64,000 nt of DNA from Ditibartonella apis (GCF_001952075.1 NZ_LXYU01000003.1:62001-126000), one strand, 5' to 3'. Positions 8,875 through 18,729 are shown, numbered from the stretch's first letter. Notes: generated from the letters alone by a model not told the origin. A program made the numbers and translations.

Positions 8875-9924
8875 TCAATTGCCGTTCGTGTTTCGCACCC
8901 GTCTGATATCAACAGAATATTGGTCACGACGGCCATTTATCTGGGGCTCTATATGGGCTTCGTCAACAAGCTGTTTTAATGATTTTTCTGTATTGACCAC
9001 TTTGAGGTCATAAAGATAGGAGGGGAGCTGTCCTGAAAAGAGAATGCGCCAGTCAAGCGGAATACCGGGGTCAAGGATGCGCGCCATGTCGAAAACGACT
9101 GTCGTGCAATTGGCTGTGACGGTGTTATAAAAGCGCGCCTGATGGGCAAGTTTGTCGGCTGTTTCAAGATAGTTCAAAAACAGGTCTTTTATCTTTTCTT
9201 TGCCCACATTGATCGGGTAGCGATAAACATTTTCATGACGGATATCGGTGCGCAGTTTTATGATATCTTCTTCGGGAGCGGCAATCATAATCAATTCGAA
9301 TTCTTTGAAAAAACCGCCAATGGCAGAAAAGCTCTGCTCTTTTGTGCGCCGGATTTCGGCAGAAAACACCAGATGGCGTCCGTCTTTGAATGTAAAGCCC
9401 ACAAGCGTATGGGCAATATAGGGCCCCATCCAATAGGATAAATAGACATCAAGCCCGATAAGATCATCGACATTATAAGTCCCGTTTTCCCAGTTTTCCC
9501 TTCCCTCGTAAGGCGCAATCCAGTCGAAATTGCGGATGTTTTGAAGATGGACAATATCGGGATTGATGGGGTCGAATGTGGCTTCCACACTGCGCGCAAG
9601 TTCGGGTGCCCAATCGCGGTGCAGTGTCGGCCTGATTGTCGACCACCATATGATCACGCCGATAAACATGAGCGCTAAAAGAATGCGCGATTTCCATGGG
9701 GTTTTGAATTCGAGGACGAGCGCATAAATGCCGACAACCAGCCATAAAACAGCAACAAGAACAAAGCCCGCCATATTGAACGGCAACTGGTAGAAAAAAG
9801 CAAACAGACTCCAAACCAGCATGAAAAAGGCAAAGATAAGCCAGATTGCACGCGCAATCTGCCCGAAAAAGCGTGTCAGAATATGTTTTGATGTATGCCC
9901 GTTAGTGGAATGAAGTTTTTGCAT
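8875..9924 (-). CDS. DUF4105 (Lnb N-terminal periplasmic domain) membrane protein
   Basis: 349-aa protein with three closely spaced TM helices in the first 100 residues (about 26-46, 51-70 and 77-96), then a soluble, probably periplasmic DUF4105 domain. That domain is recognised by segments such as HTLVGFTFKDGRHLVFSAEI and the TVTANCTTVVFDMAR motif (about residues 270-284), whose Asn-Cys pair is the conserved feature of the family. The biochemical role of DUF4105 is not established. The gene is on its own between rpmH and a small reverse gene. Confidence 0.8.
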   Translation of the reverse strand: MQKLHSTNGHTSKHILTRFFGQIARAIWLIFAFFMLVWSLFAFFYQLPFNMAGFVLVAVLWLVVGIYALVLEFKTPWKSRILLALMFIGVIIWWSTIRPTLHRDWAPELARSVEATFDPINPDIVHLQNIRNFDWIAPYEGRENWENGTYNVDDLIGLDVYLSYWMGPYIAHTLVGFTFKDGRHLVFSAEIRRTKEQSFSAIGGFFKEFELIMIAAPEEDIIKLRTDIRHENVYRYPINVGKEKIKDLFLNYLETADKLAHQARFYNTVTANCTTVVFDMARILDPGIPLDWRILFSGQLPSYLYDLKVVNTEKSLKQLVDEAHIEPQINGRRDQYSVDIRRVRNTNGN

Positions 9925-9970
9925 AAAATATCCGACTGGTTATCTGGTTGTGCACCCGTTTGGTCACCCC

Positions 9971-9986
9971 GATTTTTTAAAAAATC
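9971..9986. repeat. 16-bp perfect A/T palindrome
   Basis: GATTTTTTAAAAAATC is a perfect palindrome in the leader of the DUF4105 gene. It is one of a family of TTTTTAAAAA palindromes seen in many intergenic gaps of this window (see findings). Confidence 0.6.
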
Positions 9987-10215
9987 AACTCTCCATTTTC
10001 AATCTATAGCAGAATGTTTCAAGTAGAACTTTCACGGTTTTTCAGGTTTCAGATAGACGTTTATTGAAAAACAATGTATCCGGAACTTTTTAGACGAAAA
10101 ATTCCAAGAGAGAAGAATTTGGTTGTGTTCATCATCAAAACAACCTATGATTGCCGAAGGCAGTTTTTGGGGAGTGAGTGTAGCGAGTTTCAGGATGACT
10201 GACCATTGCAACAAT

Positions 10216-10431
10216 ATGCAACGACTGATCTTTATGATTCGTCAATATCTTTCATCGGAAAGTTACGTTATGGAGTGTTCGTCCAATGGTGTTTTCGAGG
10301 TCGAACGGGCGGTTAGAGAATTTCATCTTTATGATCCCGAATGCGATGTGAATGATGAATTTTTGCGCGAGATGTTGTGTGTGGAAGCCTTGCGCAAGGG
10401 CATGGCTTTGCATTTCGGTAAAGAAATTTAA
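10216..10431 (+). CDS. Small hypothetical protein
   Basis: 71-aa frame from the ATG at 10216 (a second ATG at 10234). The composition is that of a normal soluble protein: acidic, with a predicted helical region FEVERAVREFHLYDPECDVNDEFLREMLCVEALRKGMALHF. I do not recognise the family. No strong ribosome-binding site precedes either ATG. It lies between the reverse DUF4105 gene and a long non-coding stretch, so support is limited to coding-like composition. Confidence 0.4.
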   Translation: MQRLIFMIRQYLSSESYVMECSSNGVFEVERAVREFHLYDPECDVNDEFLREMLCVEALRKGMALHFGKEI

Positions 10432-12194
10432 CTCTTTGGAAAATTTAATTTTTTAATGGCCTGTTGGATTTTCGCCTTATATCCGAGGGGGTAAAAATTC
10501 ACCTTTCTGTGAGAAACGGCTTTTTCTCTGTAACGGGCTTTTGTGTCAGCGTCATTTCAAAACCCGTTGCCGGATGATCGACAAAAATGTCAGAGCAAAT
10601 TTTGAAATAAAATTTTATTGGCGATTGTTGGGAGGTGCGACAGGATGAGACACCTTCAAGCTTGAAAAAGACTGTTATCTGTCAGTCCATTAATTTATTT
10701 GGCTAACCGTCAATCGGGCTGCTTTGTTGCAATGTATTTCCCAAATATTTTAAAAAAATACAACCTATGCGAGAAAAATAGGCGAAAAGTCCGGTTTGCC
10801 TGACATGGTTCATCGTATTCTTTTCGTCTGGCTTTTCGTCTGGCCGTCAAGTCTGACAGTGTGTGAAAAAGTTCTATGCGAAAAGGCGGCGAAAGATAAC
10901 CTGCCTCGAAAATTGCAATGTTTCATAAAGTGGCGAGCAACATAATAGCGAAAGGGGTGTTGAAAAAAGAAAGGCAATAAAGAGGAAGAAGAAGCCGGAG
11001 AGGTGGCGAAAGGAAAACAGGGCTCTGGAGTTTTCAGGAAAAAATCCGCTGATATCCGAAATCGGGGAAAACATAAAGGTACTGGAAATATGAGAAATGA
11101 GAGAGGTGAATAAGGGGGTGAGAAAAATTTAAAACGAAGCGCAGGGAAAAAAGAGCGGCAAGAAAAGGGCGGAAAATTAAAAAGATCACCATGGCAACGG
11201 GAGCGACGAGGAAAAAAGGAAGGTCGGGTGAAACGGGAAAAGACGAGAGACAAAACAAAGGTTAAGAAAAAATGATAGGTGGCAAAAGGGTAAGGGAGAA
11301 AGCCGGAAAGAAGAAGGAACCGGAAAAGAAGTTGCCCACCCTTAGGAGCATGCCACCCATAAAAAGACAATAGCGCAAAGGAAACTTGCGTCAACGCTTG
11401 TCGATTGTTTTGTAAATAAATTACACGGGAAAGTTGTGGAAAAGTGTCTCAAAATTGCATGAGCAAGGTCAACAGAAGATCAAGCCCATAGCAAAAAAAA
11501 GAACAGACGGAAGATATGGCAATAAAAATAAGGAAACTGAAAAGCGGGGGCGAACAATAAAAAAGAAAGGCCAATCAAAAATTGGAAAACAGGGGAATAG
11601 AGCAAAAACAAGCGGAGGTAAAAAGTAAAAGCAATGGGGCGGGGAGCAAAACAGGCGGGAGCAGCAGTGGGCGGGGAGGTGGCAACGTTCACGCGTGCTT
11701 GATGATTACCAAATCTTGCAATGCGGTTGCAGTGATTAGACGACGATGAGGATGCCGGAAGGCGAGGCAAAACAAAAAAGATGGAAAATAGAAAAGAGGA
11801 AAAATAGAAAAGATGTGAGGCATGAAGAATACGAGCGGGCAGTAGGCCGTGGGAGAAAAAGGTGAAAGCGGCAACACGATAAGGAGAAGATAGAGACGCA
11901 ATGGAGGAGAAAAGAAGGACATGGGAGGGAAGGAAAAAACCGGAAAACAGAAAGTTAAGGGGTGGGGAAAGAGTTTCAGAAAATATAGGAAGCAAGCGGG
12001 AAAAGTTGGTCAATCATTGGTAGAAAAAGAAACAGTCACTCCAAGAAAGCATGATGATTGCCGCCCGAATGCGTGATGATTGCCCTCTTGGGGCGGATGG
12101 AACCTTACCCGTGAACGAGGTTATCACTGCCAATTGTTTTGCCGAAATCGTAAGAAATACCTATATTAATAAAGTCTGATAACGTGTTTTTTAA
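10432..12194. other. 1.76-kb gene-free gap with a purine-rich strand
   Basis: No credible gene is visible. From about 10,930 to 12,010 the plus strand is dominated by A and G, with short runs such as gaaaaaagagcggcaagaaa. The complementary strand therefore gives long but meaningless Phe/Ser/Leu/Pro-rich open frames. A near-direct repeat of gtgatgattgcc sits at about 12,050-12,085. The last 150 bp must contain the promoter of the hydrolase gene. Confidence 0.6.
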
Positions 12195-13445
12195 ATGATG
12201 TTTATGAAAAAGGGATCAGGTTTTATTCTTGCATTTCTGTTGCTGGTTTTAACAAATTTTATTTGTGACAGCGCATTTTCGGCCGCGGCCGTAGAGCCGC
12301 AGGAAACAATTCAACAAAATGGAACATCCGGACTTATTGTACCAGACAATAAATTTTTGAAAAACAGCTCTGCCCTTGCTGCCAAAATGCCCGAAGAGAA
12401 CAATTTCAGGCAAATGGGCTTGCCCCCAAGGAACATGAAAACTTCAGCCATTCAATCTGCTGAAAGGCAAACGCCTACAAATTTACATATTGTCTCGAAG
12501 AAGGGCTTGCCGGTTAAAACAGCGGCAATGGGGACTATTGGAAATGCGCCCGACAGTAAAAGAAAAGCACCTTTCATTACGATCAATGCAACGCTGCCCG
12601 AAGCGGTGAACACAAAGGTTCCGCGGCCGCTCGAATCCGGCCTTTTTAAAATGCCGCAAATGCAAAAACAGGAAGGAAGAGCCGCTTCAAGAGGAAATGA
12701 AGACGACGCTTCAAAAGGAAAAACCCCACCATCAGGAAAAACCCCACCATCAGGAGAGACTGTCATGCAGGAAAACAGCGAAGGCCGAATGAACCTTGTT
12801 CATTTGCCGGATTTTACTTATCGCATCGACCGTAGCGATCATCCTTCGGGGGAGGTTGTTATTCTGCTTCATGGTTCGGGTGGCGATGAAACGACGCTTT
12901 TTCCTTTTGCCCGCCCGATATGGCCGAAGGCAACACTCATCGGCATTCGCGGGCGCATTGTGCAGAATGGTGAAACGCGCTGGTTCAAAAAGATAACGCC
13001 GACAAAATTCGACGAGAAAGACGCAAGTAGTGAAGCCGATGCTTTTGTAAAATTTATGGGAAACCTTGCCGAAGAGCATCATTTTGATTTGTCGCGGGTA
13101 ACTTTTGTCGGCTATTCCAATGGCGCGAATTTGCTTGCTGTGATTATGATGCGCCATCCCGGTTTTGCCCGACGCGCCATTCTTATGCGTTCCATGCCGG
13201 TGATTGACAATAGCGACAAAGAGGATTTGTCGAAAAATCGGATTTTGATTATTTCGGGTAAAAAAGATGCGCTTTATTCGCCTTTCGCACCGGCTTTATT
13301 GTCGGTTTTCAAGAAAAATGGTGCAAAGGTTGATGCAGCAATGGTCGATAGTGACCATATGATAGGCGAAGCTGATCGGGATGTTATTGTCAAATGGATC
13401 AAAGAACAGAATCCGGATCGTATTTCGGCCAATACAAAAGTTTAA
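12195..13445 (+). CDS. Secreted alpha/beta hydrolase (carboxylesterase/phospholipase-like)
   Basis: 416-aa protein with a signal peptide (MKKGSGFILAFLLLVLTNF..., from the ATG at 12195 or the one at 12204). A long low-complexity linker follows (about 30-195), then an Abhydrolase_2-type catalytic domain (about 205-410). Visible parts are the oxyanion segment ILLHGSGGDE (about 223-232), the nucleophile elbow GYSNG (about 305-309) and a late DSDHMIG (about 388-394) supplying the histidine. Asp in SGKKDALY (about 353-360) is the likely acid. The linker contains a duplicated GKTPPS hexapeptide caused by an 18-bp tandem repeat. The substrate is unknown. It is followed 81 bp later by apbC. Confidence 0.78.
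   Translation: MMFMKKGSGFILAFLLLVLTNFICDSAFSAAAVEPQETIQQNGTSGLIVPDNKFLKNSSALAAKMPEENNFRQMGLPPRNMKTSAIQSAERQTPTNLHIVSKKGLPVKTAAMGTIGNAPDSKRKAPFITINATLPEAVNTKVPRPLESGLFKMPQMQKQEGRAASRGNEDDASKGKTPPSGKTPPSGETVMQENSEGRMNLVHLPDFTYRIDRSDHPSGEVVILLHGSGGDETTLFPFARPIWPKATLIGIRGRIVQNGETRWFKKITPTKFDEKDASSEADAFVKFMGNLAEEHHFDLSRVTFVGYSNGANLLAVIMMRHPGFARRAILMRSMPVIDNSDKEDLSKNRILIISGKKDALYSPFAPALLSVFKKNGAKVDAAMVDSDHMIGEADRDVIVKWIKEQNPDRISANTKV
12719..12754. repeat. 18-bp perfect tandem duplication inside the hydrolase gene
   Basis: The unit aaaaaccccaccatcagg occurs twice in a row (12719-12736, 12737-12754) and encodes a repeated KTPPSG block in the linker. It is in frame, so copy changes would alter linker length without frameshift. 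Confidence 0.75.
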
Positions 13446-13526
13446 AAAACTGCTCGTTAGCCGGTTGACCAAAGGCTTTCCGTCGCGATAGGAAAGACAA
13501 AAATCCAGCAGATTTGCAGGAAGGAA

Positions 13527-14678
13527 ATGCGCGTGTCCAATATCACAAGCGATGCTGTTATCGACGAATTGAGAAAAGTAAAAGGGCCCGATTTTGAAAG
13601 CGATATCGTCTCGCTCGGGCTGGTTTCGGAAATATTCATTTCCGATGGAAAAGTGTTCTTTTCGATAACTGTGCCGGATGAAAGGGCACAAGAACTGGAG
13701 CCGTTGCGACAGGCTGCCCAGAAGGTGGTCGAGGCAATGGATGGCGTCAAAGCCGCAATTGTCACATTGACCGCCGAGAAAAAGGGTTCGGCCAATGCTG
13801 GTAAAACAACAACTAGCGATGAGCCCCATAAAGCACCGGCAAAAAGAATTGTTGTCGAACCGGGGCACGCGAGCCCGAAGATTGCGCGTGCGAGCCACGG
13901 CATTGGTGAAAAAAAGCCGATCGAAGGGGTCAAACATATTATTGCGGTTGCATCCGGAAAAGGTGGCGTTGGCAAATCGACAACAGCAATCAATCTGGCA
14001 TTGGCACTTGCCGACAGGGGTTTTAAAACAGGGCTTCTTGATGCCGATATTTACGGGCCGTCATTGCCGAGATTGACCGGCCTTATCAATCAGCGTCCGC
14101 GTGCAGTTGAAGGCAACAAGCTTGAAACACTTGAAAAATTCGGCCTGAAATTGATGTCGATGGGCTTTCTCGTGGATGAAGACCGCCCGATGGTTTGGCG
14201 GGGGCCGATGGTGATGTCGGCTGTTACACAATTTTTGCGTGATGTTTTGTGGGGGCCGCTTGATGTGCTGGTTGTCGATATGCCCCCCGGCACCGGCGAC
14301 GCACAATTGACACTTGCCCAGCAAGTGCCGATGACCGGTGCAGTGATTGTTTCCACTCCGCAAGATCTGGCATTGGTCGATGCGCGCAAGGGAATCGAAA
14401 TGTTTACCAAGGTCGGCGTGCCGATTTTGGGTGTGATCGAGAATATGAGCTATTTTATCGCTCCCGATACCGGCAAACGCTATGACATATTCGGCCATGG
14501 CGGGGCGCGCAACGAAGCCCATCACCGGCAGGTGCCCTTTTTGGGCGAAATCCCGCTTGATCCGGACGTTCGCGCCTTGTCGGATGCGGGCACGCCTGTC
14601 TTTATTGAAAAGCCGCAAAGCGTTTTTGCCAAACTTTATCGGGAGATTGCAGAAAAGCTCGCAAATAACCTTTCGTAA
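13527..14678 (+). CDS. apbC: Iron-sulfur cluster carrier protein ApbC/Mrp
   Basis: Cytosolic P-loop ATPase (MinD/ParA superfamily) that carries and delivers Fe-S clusters. The 383-aa protein has an N-terminal MIP18/DUF59 domain (about 1-95), a variable linker, and the ATPase domain with deviant Walker A SGKGGVGKST (about residues 144-153), LLDADIYGPSLPR, and VDMPPGTGD (Walker B, about 252-260). The C-terminal CxxC of some homologues is replaced by ENMSYFIAPDTG, which has no cysteine pair. It has a GGAAGGAA-type ribosome-binding site before the ATG; a GTG two codons later is also possible. Confidence 0.92.
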   Translation: MRVSNITSDAVIDELRKVKGPDFESDIVSLGLVSEIFISDGKVFFSITVPDERAQELEPLRQAAQKVVEAMDGVKAAIVTLTAEKKGSANAGKTTTSDEPHKAPAKRIVVEPGHASPKIARASHGIGEKKPIEGVKHIIAVASGKGGVGKSTTAINLALALADRGFKTGLLDADIYGPSLPRLTGLINQRPRAVEGNKLETLEKFGLKLMSMGFLVDEDRPMVWRGPMVMSAVTQFLRDVLWGPLDVLVVDMPPGTGDAQLTLAQQVPMTGAVIVSTPQDLALVDARKGIEMFTKVGVPILGVIENMSYFIAPDTGKRYDIFGHGGARNEAHHRQVPFLGEIPLDPDVRALSDAGTPVFIEKPQSVFAKLYREIAEKLANNLS

Positions 14679-14778
14679 ACCATGTTTTGCCAAGTCGAAC
14701 AAGTTGTGCTAGGTTGACTTTGCAACCGACGTGCCTAGATGTCGTTTCGGGAAGCTTGAAGATATTGTTTTCAACAGT

Positions 14779-14795
14779 TTGAAGCAATGCTTCAA
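14779..14795. repeat. 17-bp palindrome downstream of apbC
   Basis: TTGAAGCA-a-TGCTTCAA is a perfect inverted repeat in the gap after apbC. No T-run follows. It could be a protein-binding site or simply structured RNA; nothing else can be said. Confidence 0.35.
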
Positions 14796-14894
14796 GGTGT
14801 CATTAAAAACGGGTTTATCCCCTGTTTGAATTAAGTTTTTAAGGGGTTATCCACTTTGATGACAAGAAAATGACACTTTGGTCACAGGATTGCC

Positions 14895-14990
14895 ATGAAA
14901 TCGGCAAATAAAGGCTGGAACGCACTTTTTGTACTGTGTATGTGCGTTTTGACAGCCGTGATTTTGGCTTTCTTTAAAAAGTTTGCATAA
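14895..14990 (+). CDS. Possible 31-aa single-TM small protein
   Basis: ATG at 14895 opens a 31-codon frame: a positively charged start (MKSANKGWNA), one hydrophobic helix (LFVLCMCVLTAVILAFF) and a KKFA end, the typical layout of a small inner-membrane protein. The ribosome-binding site is weak. It stands 25 bp before the lytic transglycosylase gene and could be co-transcribed. The family is not recognised and the existence of the protein is uncertain. Confidence 0.35.
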   Translation: MKSANKGWNALFVLCMCVLTAVILAFFKKFA

Positions 14991-15014
14991 GTTTGAATAA
15001 AAAACGGGTGGTGC

Positions 15015-15812
15015 ATGACTAAACGACGTTTGATTGTCAGCGGTAGTATTATCGTATTAACGGGGTTTTTGGGTGCCTGTACACAGCAGAACAAACCGAA
15101 GACCGAACTCACCGATGCGACCACGTCTATAGCGCGTGTCGGAACAATGACGACACCTCTATCGTATGGCTATCTGATCGATAAAAAAATTCCGGTGCCG
15201 GTGTTCAAGGAACTTTCCTATACCGGCAAGGAAGCAAATCCGGCAGCACTTGCCAAAGCAAATGCACTAAATTCCAATGCGGCCAATCCCAATGCATTGA
15301 AAAGCCAATCCGGTCCTGTTGAACTTGCCCATGCAAGTCCGGAAGTCGAACAACTCATTTCCAAATATTCAATGGCCTATAATGTGCCGGAAAGTCTTGT
15401 AAGACGCGTTGTCAAACGCGAAAGCAACGGCAATCCCAATATTCGTAATGGCCCATATCTCGGATTGATGCAAATCAGCCATCCGACGGCCAAAGGCATG
15501 GGTTATCAGGGCGACCCGAAGGGGTTGCTTGACGCAGAAACCAATTTGCGTTTCGCGGTAAAATATCTGGCCGGTGCCTATAAGGTTGCCGATGGTAACG
15601 AAGCGCAGGCAGTGCGCCTTTACGCCCGTGGTTATTATTATGACGCCAAGGCCAAAGGGCTGCTTGACGAGACGGGGCTTGGTGACAATTCCGGCATTTC
15701 CGATGATGCCAAAGCCGCAGTTGAATCGGTTACCAGACAAAAGACCGATGCAAGTACAGGTAACGGCACTGTCAATATTCCGATCCCACAGCTCAAAAAC
15801 AGCGGTACATGA
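15015..15812 (+). CDS. Lytic transglycosylase lipoprotein (SLT domain)
   Basis: 265-aa outer-envelope peptidoglycan lyase. The N-terminus is a lipoprotein signal with lipobox LGAC (Cys about 21), then a flexible Ala/Asn-rich linker (about 70-105) and a Slt-family domain (about 115-215). The catalytic glutamate is in VKRESNGNPNIRNG (about residues 133-146), followed by LGLMQISHPTAKGMGY (about 149-164) and NLRFAVKYLAGAY (about 176-188), all family hallmarks. The C-terminal approximately 50 residues are low complexity. Found in peptidoglycan remodelling; no secretion-system genes are nearby. Confidence 0.9.
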   Translation: MTKRRLIVSGSIIVLTGFLGACTQQNKPKTELTDATTSIARVGTMTTPLSYGYLIDKKIPVPVFKELSYTGKEANPAALAKANALNSNAANPNALKSQSGPVELAHASPEVEQLISKYSMAYNVPESLVRRVVKRESNGNPNIRNGPYLGLMQISHPTAKGMGYQGDPKGLLDAETNLRFAVKYLAGAYKVADGNEAQAVRLYARGYYYDAKAKGLLDETGLGDNSGISDDAKAAVESVTRQKTDASTGNGTVNIPIPQLKNSGT

Positions 15813-15825
15813 GTTTTTTAAAAAC
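15813..15825 (+). terminator. A/T palindrome directly after the transglycosylase stop
   Basis: GTTTTTTAAAAAC starts within 3 bp of the TGA stop codon. It belongs to the window-wide TTTTTAAAAA family; a terminator role is inferred only from position. Confidence 0.3.
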
Positions 15826-16448
15826 AGACGAAACGCTGTTTGATTGCCATTTTCATTGTAACACGTGCTTTTGTTGAAGAGCAAAAGCATGAAGGTTGCT
15901 CATGATGCAATTCTTTTGATATTTCATTTGCCAATGATTTGATATCGGTTTTACGGCAATAGATATCGTTTTGAGGGAAATGATGTCGATTTTAAAAAGA
16001 TTGACCACTGTTTACCCGAGTGTTCGGGGTGGAATTGCCGGATAAAACATACGGCATTCTTTTGAACGCCGGTCTATGTGACCGACCGGGGATAATAGTA
16101 AACGATGGTTGATAGTCGGGTTTTGAAGTTTTGAAGCAATGAAAACAGTGAATATTATAGAAAAACGGAAGCACAATTGCTTGATTGGAAAGACGGGCAA
16201 GTTGTGCTTTTTGTTTATGCCTGATAATGAGCTTTAAAGGGAACCTTATCCGTTCACCGGTCGTTTGCTTTTAAAACAAGCGCTCAAGGCAGAAGCTGAA
16301 CGGGAAGTTTATGGCTTCTCAAGTCGTAATAGCGGGTTCGGTGATTGCAGGTTTTTAAACATGCAATCAGGTTTTTAAAAAAGGTCGCCCGAAAAAGGGG
16401 ACTTAAAAAAAGATTGTCCGAAAAGGGCATTGCAATGGAGTTTGATTG
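15826..16448. other. Intergenic gap before pyrF
   Basis: About 620 bp without a credible gene. Near the right end the sequence caggtttttaaa occurs twice (around 16350 and 16370), and a pair of imperfect hairpin-like elements (cccgaaaaagggg, tccgaaaaggg) precede pyrF. These may belong to the pyrF leader. Confidence 0.5.
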
Positions 16449-17144
16449 ATGGCGAATGTTATGCGGGATCGGTTGATTGTCGGGTTGGACGTCGCTGATA
16501 TTCGGCAGGCAGAAAAGCTGGTTCAGGAATTGGGCGATACCATCAGCTTTTATAAAATAGGCTATCAATTATTGTTTGCAGGCGGGCTTGAATTTGCCCG
16601 TGAACTCAAAGAGGCAAACAAAAAAGTTTTCCTTGATATGAAACTTCTCGATATCGACAATACGATAAAAAGTGCGGTTGAAAATATCGTCAAGCTCGGC
16701 GTCGATATGTTGACGGTTCATGCTTATCCGAAAGCAATGCGGGCAGCTGTGAGCGCGGCCAAAGGAAGCAATCTTTGTCTTCTTGGTGTGACAGTGCTCA
16801 CCTCGATGGATGACGATGATCTTAAAGCGGCAGGCTACTTTGACGATGCCAAAACATTGGTGTTGAAGCGGGCAAAAGACGCCCGTTCAGCAGGAATGGG
16901 AGGCATTGTTGCCTCTGCTGCAGAAGCACGCGCTTTGCGGGAAGTGATTGGCCCTGACATGGCTTTGGTTACCCCCGGTATCCGCCCGAAAGGGGTCGAT
17001 AAAGGTGACCAGAAACGTGTCATGAGCCCGAAAGAAGCAATTGAGGCCGGTGCAAGCCATCTTGTGGTAGCCCGGCCTATTATCAAAGCCGATAATCCGT
17101 TGGAAGCGGCAAGAAAAATCTTGGATGAAATGAAAGAGGCTTGA
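16449..17144 (+). CDS. pyrF: Orotidine 5'-phosphate decarboxylase
   Basis: Last step of UMP biosynthesis: decarboxylates OMP in the cytosol. The 231-aa length is standard. The catalytic Asp-x-Lys segment is seen as [12 protein letters not shown] (about residues 58-69), and VTPGIRPKG (about 176-184) and [11 protein letters not shown] (about 200-210) form the phosphate-binding part of the TIM barrel. The start is the ATG at 16449; a TTG just before is in frame but unnecessary. Confidence 0.96.
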   Translation: MANVMRDRLIVGLDVADIRQAEKLVQELGDTISFYKIGYQLLFAGGLEFARELKEANKKVFLDMKLLDIDNTIKSAVENIVKLGVDMLTVHAYPKAMRAAVSAAKGSNLCLLGVTVLTSMDDDDLKAAGYFDDAKTLVLKRAKDARSAGMGGIVASAAEARALREVIGPDMALVTPGIRPKGVDKGDQKRVMSPKEAIEAGASHLVVARPIIKADNPLEAARKILDEMKEA

Positions 17145-17231
17145 TAGCATAAGTTCGATAGTCTTCACTTGAATTTTTCAAAATTGGCGGGAGAGGTTGG
17201 CCTTGTTGCTATCGAGAGATGGGAGTAAAAA

Positions 17232-18725
17232 ATGTTTGAAGACCGTATTCAGAGCGAGGAATTAAGAGCAAAGATCGTCTCGGCAGACGAGGCGGCAAGC
17301 CTTGTCAAAGATGGAATGGTCGTTGGTATGAGCGGCTTTACCCGCGCGGGCGACGCCAAACTTGTTCCTCATGCAATGGCAAAACGGGCAAAAAAACACC
17401 CTTTTAAAATCAGCCTGTTGACGGGCGCTTCCCTTGGTCATGACACCGACAAGATATTGAGCGAGGCAGGCGTGCTTGCCCGTCGTATGCCGTTTCAGGT
17501 TGACACCGCTTTAAGAGCGGCAATCAATCGCAGCGAGGTTATGTTTATTGACGAACATTTGTCGGAAATGGTCGAGCAATTGCGCGCCCACCAGTTACCG
17601 CCGGTCAATATTGCCATTATCGAAGCGATGATGATTCATGAAGATGGTTCGATTGTGCCGACAACATCTGTCGGCAATTCGGCAAGCTTTGCCTTGGGGG
17701 CGGATAAAATTATTATCGAGCTCAATACCAGTCTCAATCCGGATTTTGAAGGCATACACGACATCTATATTCCTTCTCCACGGCCAAACCGCGAGCCCGT
17801 CGGGGTTTTGAAACCGGATACACGCATCGGCACTACAGCAATCAAGGTCGATAAAAACAAAATTGCGGCCATTGTCATTTCGGATGTGCCGGATAGCCCG
17901 TCATTGATTTCGCCAGCCGATGATGCAACCAATGCCATTGCCCGCCATTTGACCGAATTTTTCTTAAAAGAGGTCGATCAAGGGCGCATGGATATGACTT
18001 TGAGCCCCATTCAGGCAGGTATCGGCACCATTGCCAATGCAGTTCTGACAGGCTTTGTGAATAGCCCGTTCCATAATTTGCAGATGTATAGCGAAGTGTT
18101 GCAGGATTCCACCTTCGAACTTTTCGATGCCGGCAAGCTCGATTTTGCGTCGGCCTCGTCCATTACTTTGAGTGAAGCCTGCGCCGCGCGTGTTTTTCCG
18201 AATATCGGACGCTATAAGGACCGGTTGATCCTGCGGCCGCAAGAAATATCGAATTTGCCGGAAATTATTCGCAGGCTCGGTATTATTGCGATCAATACTG
18301 CGCTTGAATTCGACATTTACGGCAATGTGAACTCGACCCATGTCGGTGGCACCCATATGATGAACGGCATTGGCGGTTCTGGCGATTTTGCGAGGAATGC
18401 CTATATTTCGGTTTTCGTAACAAAATCGGTTGCCAAAGGTGGCAAGATTTCCTCCGTTGTGCCGATGGTTGCCCATGTCGATCATACAGAACATGATGTC
18501 GATGTTCTGGTGACAGAATTGGGTTATGCCGATTTGCGCGGCCTTGCACCACGTGAACGCGCGCCGCTTATCATCGAAAAATGTGCCCATCCCGACTATC
18601 GGGATGTATTGCGCGATTATTTCGACCGTGCTTGCAAAACGGCCGGAGGCCAGACCCCGCATATTCTTGAAGAAGCCTTTTCGTTTCACGAAAAGTTCAA
18701 GAGAACGGGTTCAATGTTAGGATGA
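17232..18725 (+). CDS. Acetyl-CoA hydrolase/transferase family (succinate CoA-transferase-like)
   Basis: 497-aa class I CoA-transferase of the Cat1/AarC/acetyl-CoA hydrolase family, which moves CoA between succinyl-CoA, acetate or propionate in central metabolism. Family features are the N-terminal VGMSGFTRAGDAK, the central GIGTIANAVLTGF (about 260-272), MYSEVLQDS with the catalytic glutamate (about 286), and GSGDFARNAY near 385. The closest functional model known to me is the succinyl-CoA:acetate CoA-transferase of acetic acid bacteria (about 505 aa); the exact acceptor here is inferred. It has a good GGGAG ribosome-binding site and is followed 4 bp later by rsmI. Confidence 0.87.
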   Translation: MFEDRIQSEELRAKIVSADEAASLVKDGMVVGMSGFTRAGDAKLVPHAMAKRAKKHPFKISLLTGASLGHDTDKILSEAGVLARRMPFQVDTALRAAINRSEVMFIDEHLSEMVEQLRAHQLPPVNIAIIEAMMIHEDGSIVPTTSVGNSASFALGADKIIIELNTSLNPDFEGIHDIYIPSPRPNREPVGVLKPDTRIGTTAIKVDKNKIAAIVISDVPDSPSLISPADDATNAIARHLTEFFLKEVDQGRMDMTLSPIQAGIGTIANAVLTGFVNSPFHNLQMYSEVLQDSTFELFDAGKLDFASASSITLSEACAARVFPNIGRYKDRLILRPQEISNLPEIIRRLGIIAINTALEFDIYGNVNSTHVGGTHMMNGIGGSGDFARNAYISVFVTKSVAKGGKISSVVPMVAHVDHTEHDVDVLVTELGYADLRGLAPRERAPLIIEKCAHPDYRDVLRDYFDRACKTAGGQTPHILEEAFSFHEKFKRTGSMLG

Positions 18726-18729
18726 GTTT

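Noticed and set aside
10810-12013. Minus-strand frames of 194 and 177 codons
   Set aside because: Products are nearly all Phe, Ser, Leu and Pro, the expected result of a purine-rich opposite strand, and no ribosome-binding sites fit.
14815-14857. Two DnaA-box-like motifs (TTATCCCCT, TTATCCACT)
   Set aside because: Too few and degenerate, and no AT-rich unwinding element, hemE or parAB nearby to suggest an origin.
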